Shown here in pieces: positions 45,314-54,681 of a DNA stretch of 64,000 bases. Numbering within the stretch: position 1 is the stretch's first letter; every line of letters begins with the position of its first letter. The position numbers were made by a program, and so were the translations under genes. The stretch is taken from positions 372,001 to 436,000 of the forward strand of contig CAVVNM010000008.1 in the NCBI GenBank assembly GCA_963749575.1. The letters run 5' to 3'. The stretch comes from JAMXLO01 sp963749575 (GTDB taxonomy: Bacteria > Pseudomonadota > Alphaproteobacteria > Acetobacterales > Acetobacteraceae). A model generated the notes under the pieces. That model was not told the origin of the DNA and did not search any database. It saw only the letters and a program-made list of their open reading frames with translations.

Positions 45314-45607
45314 ATGCAGACCCTGCTTGACATCGTTACAGTTTGCGCGGTTTCGGCGGGCGGGGTGTTTTTCCTGGCCGGAACGGTTGGGCTGCTGCGC
45401 TTTCCGGACTCGCTTTCGCGTCTGCACGCGCTGACCAAGGCCGACAACCTGGGCTTGGGTTTGGTGGTCGTTGGCCTGTTGCCGCAGGCCGGCGGGCTGC
45501 TGGCCGCGCTGAAGCTGATCGCGGTCTGGCTACTGGCCCAGTTGGCCGGTGCGACAGTCACCCAGCTGGTTGCCCGCGCGGTGCGGCGTAGCGGCCAGCA
45601 GGCATGA
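45314..45607 (+). CDS. mrpG: Na+/H+ antiporter subunit G (Mrp complex)
   Basis: A 97-residue, three-helix protein with the MrpG pattern: GGVFFLAGTVGLLRFPDSLSRLHALTKADNLGLGLVVVGL. The RFPDxxxRLHAxTKA segment is diagnostic. It overlaps the next gene by 4 nt (ATGA). Confidence 0.92.
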   Translation: MQTLLDIVTVCAVSAGGVFFLAGTVGLLRFPDSLSRLHALTKADNLGLGLVVVGLLPQAGGLLAALKLIAVWLLAQLAGATVTQLVARAVRRSGQQA

Positions 45608-46551
45608 CCGCCGCGTTGCTTCTCGATGCGGGTTTGGCCCTGCTGGTGCTGGCGGTGGCAGTGTGGACCGTTGCCGCGCGCCCGACCTTTTCCGCCGTTG
45701 TCGGCTTTGTCGCATTCGGCCTGCTGTTGGCACTCGTCTGGGTGCGCCTCGCCGCAGTCGATGTGGCGCTGACCGAGGCCGCCATCGGCAGTGGCGTGAC
45801 CGGGGCCCTGCTCATTGCGGCAGCCGCTCGCCTGCGTCCGGCGGAACCACGATCGGCGGTTGAACGTCCTGGTACCTTTCTGCATGTCGCGGCCGGCGTG
45901 CTGGCCGTGGTTGTCTCTGTCGGTCTCGGTGCACTGGTTCTCTTTGCTGGCGAACCGGCTCCGACCCTCGCACCCGCTGCGGCAGTCCATCTGCCGGAGC
46001 TCGGCGTTGGGAACCCGGTCACCGCCGTGCTGCTTGCCTACCGTTCGGTCGACACGCTGCTCGAGAAGGTTGTGCTGTTGCTCGCTCTGATCGGTGTGTG
46101 GTCGCTGGCACCGGACCGTTTCTGGGGTGGTGCTCCAGGGTTGCGGCCGAGCACCCGTCCGGGCGGTGAACTGACCCTGCTGGCACGCTTGCTGCCCCCG
46201 GTCGGGATCGTTGTGGGCATATACATCCTCTGGGTCGGAGCGATCGCTCCGGGCGGGGCGTTCCAGGGTGGAGCGATCCTCGCTGCCATGTGGCTTCTCA
46301 TCATGATCGCCGGGCTGTGGGCGGCGCCGGAGATCGGCCAGCGGTGGTTGCGGCTTGTGCTGGTCGCCGGCCCGGCTGTCTTTCTGGCCGTGGGGTTCGC
46401 CGGATTTGCACTGCCGAACGGTTTTCTCTCCTATCCGGCGCAGTTCGCGAAGCCGCTGATCGTCGCCATCGAGGTGGTGCTGACGCTGTCGATCGCCGCG
46501 ATCCTCGGACTGCTGGTGGCTGGCCCGCCGGAACGCGAACGGCAGCGATGA
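45604..46551 (+). CDS. mrpB: Mrp subunit: fused DUF4040 plus MrpB (C-terminal part of MrpA plus MrpB)
   Basis: A 315-residue fusion. Residues 1-85 are a DUF4040 unit (FSAVVGFVAFGLLLALVWVRLAAVDVALTEAAIGSGVTGALL), which in large MrpA proteins follows the antiporter domain. Residues ~120-305 contain the MnhB region with YRSVDTLLEKVVLLLALIGVWSL and PPVGIVVGIYILWVGAIAPGGAFQGGAI. MrpA is therefore split here: its antiporter domain is encoded separately at 48404. It overlaps mrpC (ATGA). Confidence 0.85.
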   Translation: MTAALLLDAGLALLVLAVAVWTVAARPTFSAVVGFVAFGLLLALVWVRLAAVDVALTEAAIGSGVTGALLIAAAARLRPAEPRSAVERPGTFLHVAAGVLAVVVSVGLGALVLFAGEPAPTLAPAAAVHLPELGVGNPVTAVLLAYRSVDTLLEKVVLLLALIGVWSLAPDRFWGGAPGLRPSTRPGGELTLLARLLPPVGIVVGIYILWVGAIAPGGAFQGGAILAAMWLLIMIAGLWAAPEIGQRWLRLVLVAGPAVFLAVGFAGFALPNGFLSYPAQFAKPLIVAIEVVLTLSIAAILGLLVAGPPERERQR

Positions 46552-46889
46552 GTGCGGCCACGTTGTATGGGCTGGCCAGCGCGGCCCTGGTAGGTCTGGG
46601 CCTGTTCGGTGCCATCGTACACCCGCAGCCGCTGCGCAAGATCCTCTCGTTCAACCTGCTCGGCGGCGGTGTATTCCTGCTGTTCGGTGTCATCGCCCGC
46701 AGGGGCGCGGCGGCTGGAATGAGTGGCGATCCGGTGCCACAGGCGATGGTCATCACCGGCATCGTCGTCGCCTTCTCGGCGACGGCGCTGGCGGTCGCGC
46801 TGCTGCTGCGGCTGTACCAGGTGTCCGGTGGTGCCACATTGAGCACCGATGCGCCGGCGCGCCGGGACGGCAATGGAGGCGGGCACTGA
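46548..46889 (+). CDS. mrpC: Na+/H+ antiporter subunit C (Mrp complex, NuoK-like)
   Basis: A 113-residue NuoK-like subunit with three helices. It has LRKILSFNLLGGGVFLLFGVIARR and DPVPQAMVITGIVVAFSATALAVALLLRLY, the latter being the MrpC/NuoK signature (DPLPQALVLTAIVI-like). The C-terminus is hydrophilic. It overlaps mrpB and runs into mrpD. Confidence 0.9.
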   Translation: MSAATLYGLASAALVGLGLFGAIVHPQPLRKILSFNLLGGGVFLLFGVIARRGAAAGMSGDPVPQAMVITGIVVAFSATALAVALLLRLYQVSGGATLSTDAPARRDGNGGGH

Positions 46890-46915
46890 TCCCGCAGCCT
46901 GCCGGCTTTCTGCTT

Positions 46916-48407
46916 GTGCTCGCAATCGTGGTTCCCGCGGCCGGCGTGGTGCTGGCCATGGCGCTGGGCGGGCGGCAACCCGAGCGCATCGCCCTGGTGA
47001 CGATGCCGGTGGGGCTCTGTATTGCGCTCGCGATCGCCGCCGAGATCTGGCAGACGCGGATCCCGCTCGCTTATCACGTGGGCGGCTGGGCGCCGCCACT
47101 CGGCATCGCGCTGCGCGCCGACGGGCTGTCGGCCATCATGACGGTGACCACGGCAGTGGTGATCTGCGCGATCGGGTGGTTCGCGCGGGAAGGCTTCAGC
47201 GTGCCGGCGGGCATCCAGGAAGCACGGGCCCCCACGGTGTTCTGGACGCTGCTGATGGGCGTCTGGACGGGATTGAACGCGGTCTGGCTCGGCGGCGACC
47301 TGTTCACGCTGTATGTCGCGCTGGAACTGCTGACCTTCAGCGCGGTGCCGCTGGTGTCGCTGGACGGTCGCGCGGAGACGCTCGCTGCTGCGCTGCGCTA
47401 CCTGCTGTTCGCGCTGCTCGGTTCGGTGCTGTACCTGCTGGGCGCGGCGCTGCTCTACGGTGGTTACGGCACACTCGATATCGCGCTGCTGTCCGGCCTG
47501 GTTCGCGCCGAGCCGGTCGTCTGGGTGGCGGTTGCGCTGATGACGGCCGGGCTGATTGCCAAGACCGCGCTGTTCCCGCTGCATCTCTGGCTGCCACCTG
47601 CGCATGCCGGTGCGCCGGCGGCCGCCAGCGCGCTGCTGTCGGCGCTGGTGGTCAAGGGGTCGTTCATCCTGATCGTCCGGATCTGGTTCGACACGATCCC
47701 TGGGCCTGCTGAACCCGGCTGCGGCCCAGATGCTCGCTGCGTTGGGGGCGATGGCAATCGTGTTCGGCAGCGTGGTCGCCCTGCGGCAGACGCGGCTGAA
47801 GCTGCTGATCGCCTATTCGACGATCGCACAGATCGGCTACCTGTTCTTTCTGTTCCCGCTTGCCTCCGCGCGTTTGGTCGCGTCCGGCACGACCGAGCTT
47901 TGGACCGGCGTCGCGTGGACCGGCGGCGTGTTGCAGCTCGTTTCGCACGCCGTCGCGAAGGCCGCGATGTTCATGGCCGCCGGACTGATCGCCGAGGCGC
48001 TGGGCCACGACCGGATTGCCGGCCTCGGCGGCATCGGTCGGGCGCTGCCGATGACCGTGTTCGCGTTCGGCCTGGGGGGCATGTCGCTGATGGGGCTGCC
48101 GCCGAGTGGCGGGTTCGTCGCCAAGGCGATGCTGCTGATGGCGGCGGTAGCCGAGGGCCAATGGTGGTGGGCCGTGGTGATCCTGGCCGGCGGTCTGCTC
48201 GCCGCCGGCTATGTGTTCCGCGTGCTCACCCCGGCGTTGACCACCGCGGATGTGCCTCTGACGCTGCACGCATCGGTGTCGAATGGTCGGCAGGGCGTGG
48301 TTCTGGCGCTGGCGATATGTGCGCTGTTGCTCGGCCTGGTGCCGTTGCGACCCTCGCTTCTGCTGGAGGTTGGACGCCACATGCCGACCACGGCGATCGC
48401 GCCATGA
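46916..48407 (+). pseudogene. mrpD: Mrp antiporter subunit D (proton channel), single frameshift
   Basis: The corrected product is about 496 residues with 14 helices. The first frame (to ~47700) has KTALFPLHLWLPPAHAGAPAAASALLSALVVKGSF. The second (47705-48407) has LKLLIAYSTIAQIGYL, then SLMGLPPSGGFVAKAMLL. Both channel lysines are kept. The break is at 47703 in CCTGGGCC; removing one G gives PGLLNPAAAQMLAALG. The start is uncertain: GTG 46916 is given, but a good GGAGG (46875-46879) would suit a codon near 46886, where only CTG is in frame. It overlaps the next gene by 4 nt. Confidence 0.83.
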
Positions 48408-50044
48408 ATGTGGCCGCGGAAGCGCTGCTCGGCGCCGCGCTTGGCCTGCCGCTGGCCATGCTGGTGGCCTGCCTCTCGTCGCGGCTGCGCGCGCTCATGC
48501 CGGCGCTGTTGGCAATCGCGCCGGTGCCGGCACTGGCGGCTGCGCTGCTGGCGGTAGATCGGGCGCTCGCGCTGCCGCAGGTGCTGCTGCGGCTTCGGTT
48601 CGCGCTGGATGTGCCAGGCGCTCTGCTGCTCGGGGTTGCCGCGCTGCTCTGGATCGCGGCGGGGAGCTACGCCTCAGCGTGGTTGCATGGCAGACCCGAT
48701 GCCGGCCGGTTCGTGGTGTGGTGGCTGCTGACGCTGACCGGCAGCATCGGTGTCTTCATGGCCGCTGATCTGGTGAGCTTCTACCTGGTGTTCTCCATGG
48801 TCAGCCTGGCAGCCTACGGGCTGATCGTGGATGACGGCACGCCACGCGCCCGACATAGTGGCCTCATCTATCTGGCGCTGGCACTGCTGGGCGAAGCCTT
48901 CCTGCTGATGGCCTTCGTGCTGCTGGCGCAGAGCGCCACCGGCGACGACCTGCTGATCCGCGATGCCGCGGCAGCACTTCCGGCGTCGCCGTGGCACGCC
49001 GCGATCCTGACGCTGCTGATCCTTGGCTTCGGCGCAAAGATCGGGCTGGTACCGTTCCACGTATGGATGCCGCTGGCCTATCGGGCAGCACCGATCCCGG
49101 CCGCGGCCGTGCTCAGCGGTGCCGCGGTCAAGGCCGGCGTGATCGGGCTGATACGCTTCCTGCCGCTGGATGCCTCGATGCCGGGATGGGGTGAGGCGCT
49201 GGTCGCTGCAGGGCTGTTCTCGGCATTCTACGGCGTCGCGATCGGTATCACGCGGCCCAATCCCAGGACGGTGCTGGCCTATTCGAGCGTGAGCCAGATG
49301 GGCGTCATTGCCGCCGTGCTCGGCATGGGGCTTGCCGCCGGCGATGGCGGCGTCGCCTTGTCCACGGGCTTCTACGCGGCGCATCACACCCTCGTGAAGG
49401 GCGCATTGTTCATCGCGATCGGGGTCGCCCAGGGGATCGGAGTGAACCGCCTGTGGCCGATGGTGATGCTGCCGGCAGCGATATTGGCGCTCGGTCTCGG
49501 CGGCCTTCCACTGAGCGGCGGCGCGCTCGCGAAACTCGTGGTGAAAGTGCCCGCCGGCGAGGACGTCGTGGGCGTGCTCATGAGCCTGTCCTCGGCCGGT
49601 ACCACGCTGCTGATGCTGCACTTCCTGCGCCGGCTTGCGGCGTCGTCGACGCGCGACGTGACCTTGGCGGCTCCGCCACGGCTGGCCTTGCCATGGCTCG
49701 GTCTGGCGCTCGCCGCTGTCGCGGTTCCGTGGGCCGTCTACCTGACGGTCATGGGTGGCACTGTGTCCGACGCCCTCGCGCCCGCTTCCCTTTGGTCGGC
49801 GGTTTGGCCGCTATTGCTCGGCAGCGTCCTGGCGATCGGACTTTGGCGCTGGGGCAGCCGGTTGCCGCACATTCCGGACGGGGATATCGCGGCAATGGCG
49901 GTGGATGCCGCCACGCGCTGTGCCCGTTCCGTAGGCGTGACGTTGGAGCGGCTCGACGGCCGGTTGCGGCAATGGCCGGTCGCAGGCGTGTCGCTGTTGA
50001 CCGTGGCGGTCGTGCTGGCTGCGTTCATGCTGACCTTGCGTTGA
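48404..50044 (+). CDS. Mrp antiporter subunit A N-terminal/D-like proton channel
   Basis: A 546-residue NuoL/M/N-family membrane protein. It retains KIGLVPFHVWMPLAYRAAPIPAAAVLSGAAVKAGVIG (channel lysines and histidine), NPRTVLAYSSVSQMG, and GLPLSGGALAKLVVK. It has no DUF4040/MrpB tail, so it is either the detached MrpA antiporter domain or a second MrpD. It completes the E-F-G-(A'B)-C-D-A/D order. The ATG overlaps the mrpD stop. The complex exchanges Na+ (or Ca2+) for protons and supports salt and alkali tolerance. Confidence 0.86.
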   Translation: MNVAAEALLGAALGLPLAMLVACLSSRLRALMPALLAIAPVPALAAALLAVDRALALPQVLLRLRFALDVPGALLLGVAALLWIAAGSYASAWLHGRPDAGRFVVWWLLTLTGSIGVFMAADLVSFYLVFSMVSLAAYGLIVDDGTPRARHSGLIYLALALLGEAFLLMAFVLLAQSATGDDLLIRDAAAALPASPWHAAILTLLILGFGAKIGLVPFHVWMPLAYRAAPIPAAAVLSGAAVKAGVIGLIRFLPLDASMPGWGEALVAAGLFSAFYGVAIGITRPNPRTVLAYSSVSQMGVIAAVLGMGLAAGDGGVALSTGFYAAHHTLVKGALFIAIGVAQGIGVNRLWPMVMLPAAILALGLGGLPLSGGALAKLVVKVPAGEDVVGVLMSLSSAGTTLLMLHFLRRLAASSTRDVTLAAPPRLALPWLGLALAAVAVPWAVYLTVMGGTVSDALAPASLWSAVWPLLLGSVLAIGLWRWGSRLPHIPDGDIAAMAVDAATRCARSVGVTLERLDGRLRQWPVAGVSLLTVAVVLAAFMLTLR

Positions 50045-50067
50045 GTGCAACATCGGGAGACGAACTG

Positions 50068-51525
50068 GTGACCGCATCCGGGTTGGTGGTCGCGCTGGTG
50101 CTGGCCCTGACACTCGGCGGCTGCGCGTCACTCACTGTCGCCGATACCACGCCGCTGTCGGAGACCAGGCTCGAACCGCCAGGCAGCGAGCACATTTCCC
50201 GAGGCGGCTATCGGCTCGATGCGCTCGCCGGATCACCGGCAACTCCGGATCTGCTGGTCATTGTCGCCATGTCCGGGGGCGGGAAGCGCTCCGCGGCGTT
50301 TTCCTATGGTGCGCTCAAAGGGATGCGCGAGCTGCCAATGCGGACCGCGGTGGGACCACGGCCACTGCTGGACGAGGTCGACGGGATCGCGGGGGTCTCG
50401 GGCGGCAGCTTCACAGCCGCATATTATGGCCTGCATCGGGACGCCACCTTCGGACAATACGAAACCGACTTTCTCTACCGGGATACCGAAGCCAACATCT
50501 GGGGCATCTACCTGCTGCCATGGAACTGGACATGGCTGATCAACCCGCTGGTCGGCACCAACGACTTCATGGAGCGCGTCTACGACCGCGACATGTTCCA
50601 TGGCGCGCGGTTTGCCGACCTGGAGCGGAACGGGCGTCCGATCATCGCCGTCAGCGGCACGGATATCGCTTATGGGACGCCGTTCGTGTTCACCCAGGAG
50701 ACATTCGACCTGATCTGTTCCGAGCTCGATGATCTGCCGATCGCACGCGCTGTCGCGGCTTCGAACGGTTTCCCGGGGTTGTTGTCGCCGATCACGCTGA
50801 CCAACCATGCGGCAGCGTGCGAAGGGCGCAAGCCTGGCTGGCTGCAGCGCGTCACGGAAGCGCAGCGGCTCGATCCGAGGTCACGTATCGGCAACGAGGC
50901 GCGGGGTGCCGATCGATACCTCGATAACGACCGTACCCGCTACGTGCATCTGGTCGATGGCGGCGTCTCGGACAATCTCGCGCTGCGCGCTGCCGGTGCA
51001 TCCATGCAGACGATCTCGCAATCACCCGAGAACTTCACAGCGACCCGGCTGAACCGCGTCCGTCGCGTGCTGTTGCTGAGCATCGACGGACAGGGCGCCC
51101 AGGATACCAGTATTGCGCAACAGCGGGTGGTCGGAGGCATTTTTGCCATCTTCAGCCTGGTCTCCGGCACTCAGATCGATCGCTTCAACTTCGAGACGCT
51201 GACGGTGGTCGATCAGCAGCTTCAGGAATTCGTCGCGGCGATCAGGCAGTCCCGCTGCGCCGTGGCAAACACGATTGATGGCGCACCCTGCGACGATGTT
51301 GATGGGGCGCTGGTGCACGTCTCACTTGCCGAGCTTCCCGACAACCAGACCAAGCGGCAGCTGCTGGCAATCCGGACCGGTCTCACCTTGAGGCGAGACG
51401 ATGTGGACCTGCTGATCGAGGCGGGGCGCTCTGCCATTCTCAATTCGGCGGGGTTGCGCGACTTCCTGAACAGCTATGCTGTCCGGCCGCTGTCGAGTGC
51501 CAGGTCTGTTGGCACACCGGGATAA
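50068..51525 (+). CDS. patatin-like phospholipase, lipoprotein
   Basis: A 485-residue envelope protein. Lipobox LGGC (C19) predicts a lipid-anchored protein. The patatin domain has the oxyanion loop SGGGKRSAAF, the nucleophile elbow GVSGGSF and the catalytic aspartate in VDGGVSDN, so the Ser-Asp dyad is complete. A GTG start with CGGGAGA upstream follows 23 nt after the antiporter operon. It probably cleaves membrane phospholipids in the periplasm or at the outer membrane. It is longer than the shortest patatins because of a ~120-residue C-terminal extension. Confidence 0.85.
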   Translation: MTASGLVVALVLALTLGGCASLTVADTTPLSETRLEPPGSEHISRGGYRLDALAGSPATPDLLVIVAMSGGGKRSAAFSYGALKGMRELPMRTAVGPRPLLDEVDGIAGVSGGSFTAAYYGLHRDATFGQYETDFLYRDTEANIWGIYLLPWNWTWLINPLVGTNDFMERVYDRDMFHGARFADLERNGRPIIAVSGTDIAYGTPFVFTQETFDLICSELDDLPIARAVAASNGFPGLLSPITLTNHAAACEGRKPGWLQRVTEAQRLDPRSRIGNEARGADRYLDNDRTRYVHLVDGGVSDNLALRAAGASMQTISQSPENFTATRLNRVRRVLLLSIDGQGAQDTSIAQQRVVGGIFAIFSLVSGTQIDRFNFETLTVVDQQLQEFVAAIRQSRCAVANTIDGAPCDDVDGALVHVSLAELPDNQTKRQLLAIRTGLTLRRDDVDLLIEAGRSAILNSAGLRDFLNSYAVRPLSSARSVGTPG

Positions 51526-51693
51526 GCTCGCGGCGGCGCGGACGCATATTGGGATGCACGGCATGGTCATTGGATGCCCTGCTGATTTCAACGACCGAGC
51601 AGATTGCTAGACATTGCAGCTGAGCATGCGCGCCAGCGTCACCACCGGGTAGCTCGCGGTTGCTCGATCCGTCGCTCGCATGGAGATGATACG

Positions 51694-52032
51694 ATGAAAA
51701 CAGACTACAGAACTGTTGCGCTGACGGCATGCGCGGCCATTGTCGTGGTTGCGCCGATCGCCTATGCGCAAGTGGCAACCACTCTGGAGCAGGCAGAGCT
51801 TGCCGGGCTGACACCGGAGAAGAAGGCCGAAGTCCAGGCACGGTTGGGACAGGGTGGCCAGACGGTGTCGGAGATCTTGCAGACGATGCTGCTCAACAGC
51901 ATCAAGTTGAAGCATCCGGCGAGCAAGATCGTCGCCCTGGATTTCAACCGTGGGATCGCGGTGGTTCAATTGACCGACGGTAAAATCTCGCCGGTGCAGT
52001 TCGATACGACCACGCTGGTCATCAAGGGTTGA
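51694..52032 (+). CDS. small secreted protein of unknown function
   Basis: A 112-residue protein with a clear signal peptide (VALTACAAIVVVAPIAYAQ, cleavage about residue 26). The mature part is an amphipathic helical segment (LTPEKKAEVQARLGQGGQTVSEILQTMLLNSIKLKHPASKI) followed by a short beta-rich end (IVALDFNRGIAVVQLTDGKISPVQFDTT). GGAGATG precedes ATG 51694. I do not recognise the family. It lies between two patatin genes and may have an envelope role. Confidence 0.7.
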   Translation: MKTDYRTVALTACAAIVVVAPIAYAQVATTLEQAELAGLTPEKKAEVQARLGQGGQTVSEILQTMLLNSIKLKHPASKIVALDFNRGIAVVQLTDGKISPVQFDTTTLVIKG

Positions 52033-52205
52033 CCGACCGCGCCTCGGTGACCTGCGGCTGGGCTGCTCTGCACGCCATCGAAAATCGCAGGCCGATGCGA
52101 TACCAGGACAGGCATTGAGGGCGACCGGCTCCTCAGCTAGGTAACCGCAGCCCCGGCGATCGATGTGATCGTCGGGACTGCCCCATTGGAACAGGAATGA
52201 TGACC

Positions 52206-52724
52206 ATGTCCGATCTGCTTGTCATTGAATTTCCCACGGAAGCACAGGCCGATGCGGTTCGTCAGAAGCTGCTGGGCATGCAGAGCGAATATCTCATCGA
52301 GCTTGGCGATGCCGTGGTGGTCACGAAGTGTCCGGAAGGGCATGTCAAGCTGAACCAGTTGTTTCAGCCGGTCAAAGCGGGTGCGGTGTCGGGACTGTTC
52401 TGGGGCACATTGGTCGGCCTGCTGTTCATGATGCCGCTGGTCGGCGCCGCGGTCGGCGCCGCGTCGGGCGCGATCGGCGGCAAGCTGACTGATGTCGGGA
52501 TCAATGACGAATTCATGAAGAACGTCGGCAAAACGCTGCAATCCGGCAATGCGGCACTGTTCCTGCTGATCCGCAAGATGACAACCGACAAGGTGGCGGC
52601 AGCACTGCAGGGGACCGGAGGCACGGTGTTGCGGAGTTCGTTCGACGAGACCAAGGAGGAGGTGTTGCAGGCGGCTCTTGCCGGTGTGCAGGCGGCCGCC
52701 TCACATGCGCCTGCGAACGCTTGA
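52206..52724 (+). CDS. DUF1269 domain-containing membrane protein
   Basis: A 172-residue protein with the DUF1269 layout. The N-terminal part (DLLVIEFPTEAQADAVRQKLLGMQ...DAVVVTKCPEGHVKLNQLF) is soluble, a glycine-rich membrane hairpin follows (GLFWGTLVGLLFMMPLVGAAVGAASGAIGGKLTD), and the end is soluble. ATG 52206 is preferred because AGGA lies nine bases upstream; ATGs at 52197 and 52200 are too close to it. The function is unknown; many homologues are stress-associated. Confidence 0.82.
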   Translation: MSDLLVIEFPTEAQADAVRQKLLGMQSEYLIELGDAVVVTKCPEGHVKLNQLFQPVKAGAVSGLFWGTLVGLLFMMPLVGAAVGAASGAIGGKLTDVGINDEFMKNVGKTLQSGNAALFLLIRKMTTDKVAAALQGTGGTVLRSSFDETKEEVLQAALAGVQAAASHAPANA

Positions 52725-52794
52725 CTATCGCGCCCCACGCGTCGCCTGATGCGACGCGGCGTCAGCAATGGTTCGGGCGCGTCAGCGGGGCAGT

Positions 52795-53850
52795 ATGGCA
52801 GCCGATAAAACTCCGACCGTGTCGAAGCCCGCGGATCGTCCGCCGCTCGACGTCGATCTTGCGCTGCAAGGGGGCGGCGCGCATGGCGCCTTCACCTGGG
52901 GCGTGCTCGACCGATTGCTGCAAGAGAAGTGGCTGCGAATCGACGGCATCTCAGGCACCTCGGCAGGCGCGATGAACGCCGCCGTTCTGGCCTCGGCCTA
53001 TGCGGCAGGCGGCGCCGAACGTGCACGCTCCGCGCTGGAGGCATTCTGGCGCAGCGTTTCCCGCGCTGCGGTGCTGAGCCCCTTTCAACGCGGGCCGATC
53101 GACATCCTGCTCAACCGCTGGACGCTCGACAGCTCGCCGCTGTTCATCGCCATGGATCTGATGGCACGTCTGGTCTCGCCGTACGATCTGACCCCGTTCG
53201 GCGGCAATCCGCTGGCGTCGCTGCTCAACGAATGTGTCGATTTCCCCGCGCTGGCGGCCGGACCGATCAAGGTGTTCGTGACGGCGACAAGCGTACGCAC
53301 AGGGCGCGGCAAAGTGTTTCGAAACTCGGAAATCACGCCGGAGGTACTGCTGGCATCGGCCTGCCTGCCGTCGCTGTTTCAGGCGGTCGAGATCGATGGC
53401 GAGGCGTACTGGGATGGCGGCTACGCCGGCAACCCCACCATCACGCCGCTGGTACGCGAGTGCACGTCGCATGACACTATCCTGGTCCCGCTGAACCCGA
53501 TCGAACGGCCCGGCACGCCGCGCACGGCGCGCGACATCCTGAACCGCCTCAATGAGGTATCGTTCAACGCCGTGTTGCTGAAGGAGCTCAAGATGATCGC
53601 GCTGCTGCGGCAGTTGGCTGACCCAGGTCATGGCGAGGGTGCGCAATGGGCGGGTATGCGCATTCACCTGGTGCGCAACCCGATCATGGCGGATCTCGGT
53701 TACTCTTCCAAACTGAACGCCGAATGGGCCTTCCTTACGATGCTGCGCGACGAGGGTCGGCGGGCCGCGGAGGTTTTCCTGGCAACCCACCGCGACGATC
53801 TCGGGCACCGATCATCGCTCGACATCGATCGGCTGCTCGACGGCACCTGA
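52795..53850 (+). CDS. patatin-like phospholipase
   Basis: A 351-residue protein without a signal peptide. It has LQGGGAHGAFTWGVLD (oxyanion loop), GISGTSAGAMNA (GTSAG nucleophile elbow) and WDGGYAGN (Asp of the dyad), all in canonical spacing. Its C-terminal region (NEVSFNAVLLKELKMIALLR, LGYSSKLNAEWAFLTMLRDEGR) matches the bacterial RssA/ExoU-unrelated patatins that occur near poly-hydroxybutyrate or lipid genes. Expected activity is phospholipid or neutral-lipid hydrolysis. GGGG lies seven bases before the ATG. Confidence 0.87.
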   Translation: MAADKTPTVSKPADRPPLDVDLALQGGGAHGAFTWGVLDRLLQEKWLRIDGISGTSAGAMNAAVLASAYAAGGAERARSALEAFWRSVSRAAVLSPFQRGPIDILLNRWTLDSSPLFIAMDLMARLVSPYDLTPFGGNPLASLLNECVDFPALAAGPIKVFVTATSVRTGRGKVFRNSEITPEVLLASACLPSLFQAVEIDGEAYWDGGYAGNPTITPLVRECTSHDTILVPLNPIERPGTPRTARDILNRLNEVSFNAVLLKELKMIALLRQLADPGHGEGAQWAGMRIHLVRNPIMADLGYSSKLNAEWAFLTMLRDEGRRAAEVFLATHRDDLGHRSSLDIDRLLDGT

Positions 53851-53863
53851 CGGGAATCGGCCG

Positions 53864-54400
53864 ATGAAGACCCGGTACGCCAGCCTCTCCCGTGTGTTCT
53901 GGCTGTTCGCGCCCGCGTTCCTGCTCGTGACCGGATGTTCGCAGTCGGTCTGGGTGAAGGCCGGTGCAACGGAAGCGGACTCAGCGGCCGCAACGGAGCG
54001 ATGTCTGTCCGCCGCGTATCTACAGGCCCCGTCGGCTCCGACGGTCGCTTCTGCCGGCAGTGGTGTTGCGCCGCCGTCCTTCACCACCTGCTCCGGCGCA
54101 GGGGTCAGTGGGCGCTGCGTCACGTCGCGCGGCGTATATACGCGCCCGCTGCTCGTCGGGTTTGACGCCAACGCCAGGGTGCGCAGCCAGATCTTCAGGC
54201 AATGCATGGATGCGGCGGGCTGGTCGGAACAGACCCGGAGCGCCGGCGCGACGGTTGCGGCACCTGAAACCGACTGGACAAGGGGCTTCGATGTTGGGCG
54301 GACGCAGGGCGGGGATGCGCAGTGTGTCATGCCGCCAGGCGGCATTGCCGATCGAGACGAATGGTCGCTTGGTTGCAAGAGCGGCCAAAAGGCTCGATAG
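53864..54400 (+). CDS. lipoprotein of unknown function, cysteine-rich
   Basis: A 178-residue protein with a lipoprotein signal (FWLFAPAFLLVTGC, lipid-attached Cys 25). The mature part has five to six further cysteines, including TTCSGAGVSGRC, RQCMDAAGW and AQCVMPPGG, suggesting disulfides. The RQCMDAAGW piece resembles a motif of small secreted proteins of unknown function. It lies 13 nt downstream of the patatin gene and probably shares its transcript. Confidence 0.65.
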   Translation: MKTRYASLSRVFWLFAPAFLLVTGCSQSVWVKAGATEADSAAATERCLSAAYLQAPSAPTVASAGSGVAPPSFTTCSGAGVSGRCVTSRGVYTRPLLVGFDANARVRSQIFRQCMDAAGWSEQTRSAGATVAAPETDWTRGFDVGRTQGGDAQCVMPPGGIADRDEWSLGCKSGQKAR

Positions 54401-54523
54401 TTCCCACGGTACGGCTTGGCGATCAGGCCGTAGGCTGGCTTCATGTGCTACCGGCTACCCGGGTGCCGGACGCAGCCGTCAGTCCAGCCACGCGATGTCG
54501 ATCGAGACGTCCGGGATGGTGTT

Positions 54524-54544
54524 GGGACACCTGGCATATGTCCC
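54524..54544. repeat. short inverted repeat, possible insertion-sequence end
   Basis: GGGACA at 54524 and TGTCCC at 54539 flank nine bases in the 281-bp gap before the porin. The 12-mer GGGACACCTGGC starting here occurs again at 62570-62581 in another gap. No transposase is nearby. It may be a terminal repeat of a lost element or a regulator site. Confidence 0.25.
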
Positions 54545-54681
54545 GAGCATGTGGAATTGCCTAGAATTGCCGATATAACGTTGGGACGCTGTCAGTGGCG
54601 CCGCGCTTGTTGATCTCGTTATGATCAGCGCTCGAGATGCGACGAGGCGATACGTTCCGGCAAACTGACCACAGGGGAAAC

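Noticed and set aside
46916..50044. A continuous 1042-codon plus-strand frame suggesting a giant Mrp protein
   Set aside because: The single-base insertion at 47703 puts the rest of mrpD out of frame, and by chance the same frame re-enters the next gene. The middle portion is Arg/Asp-rich shadow sequence.
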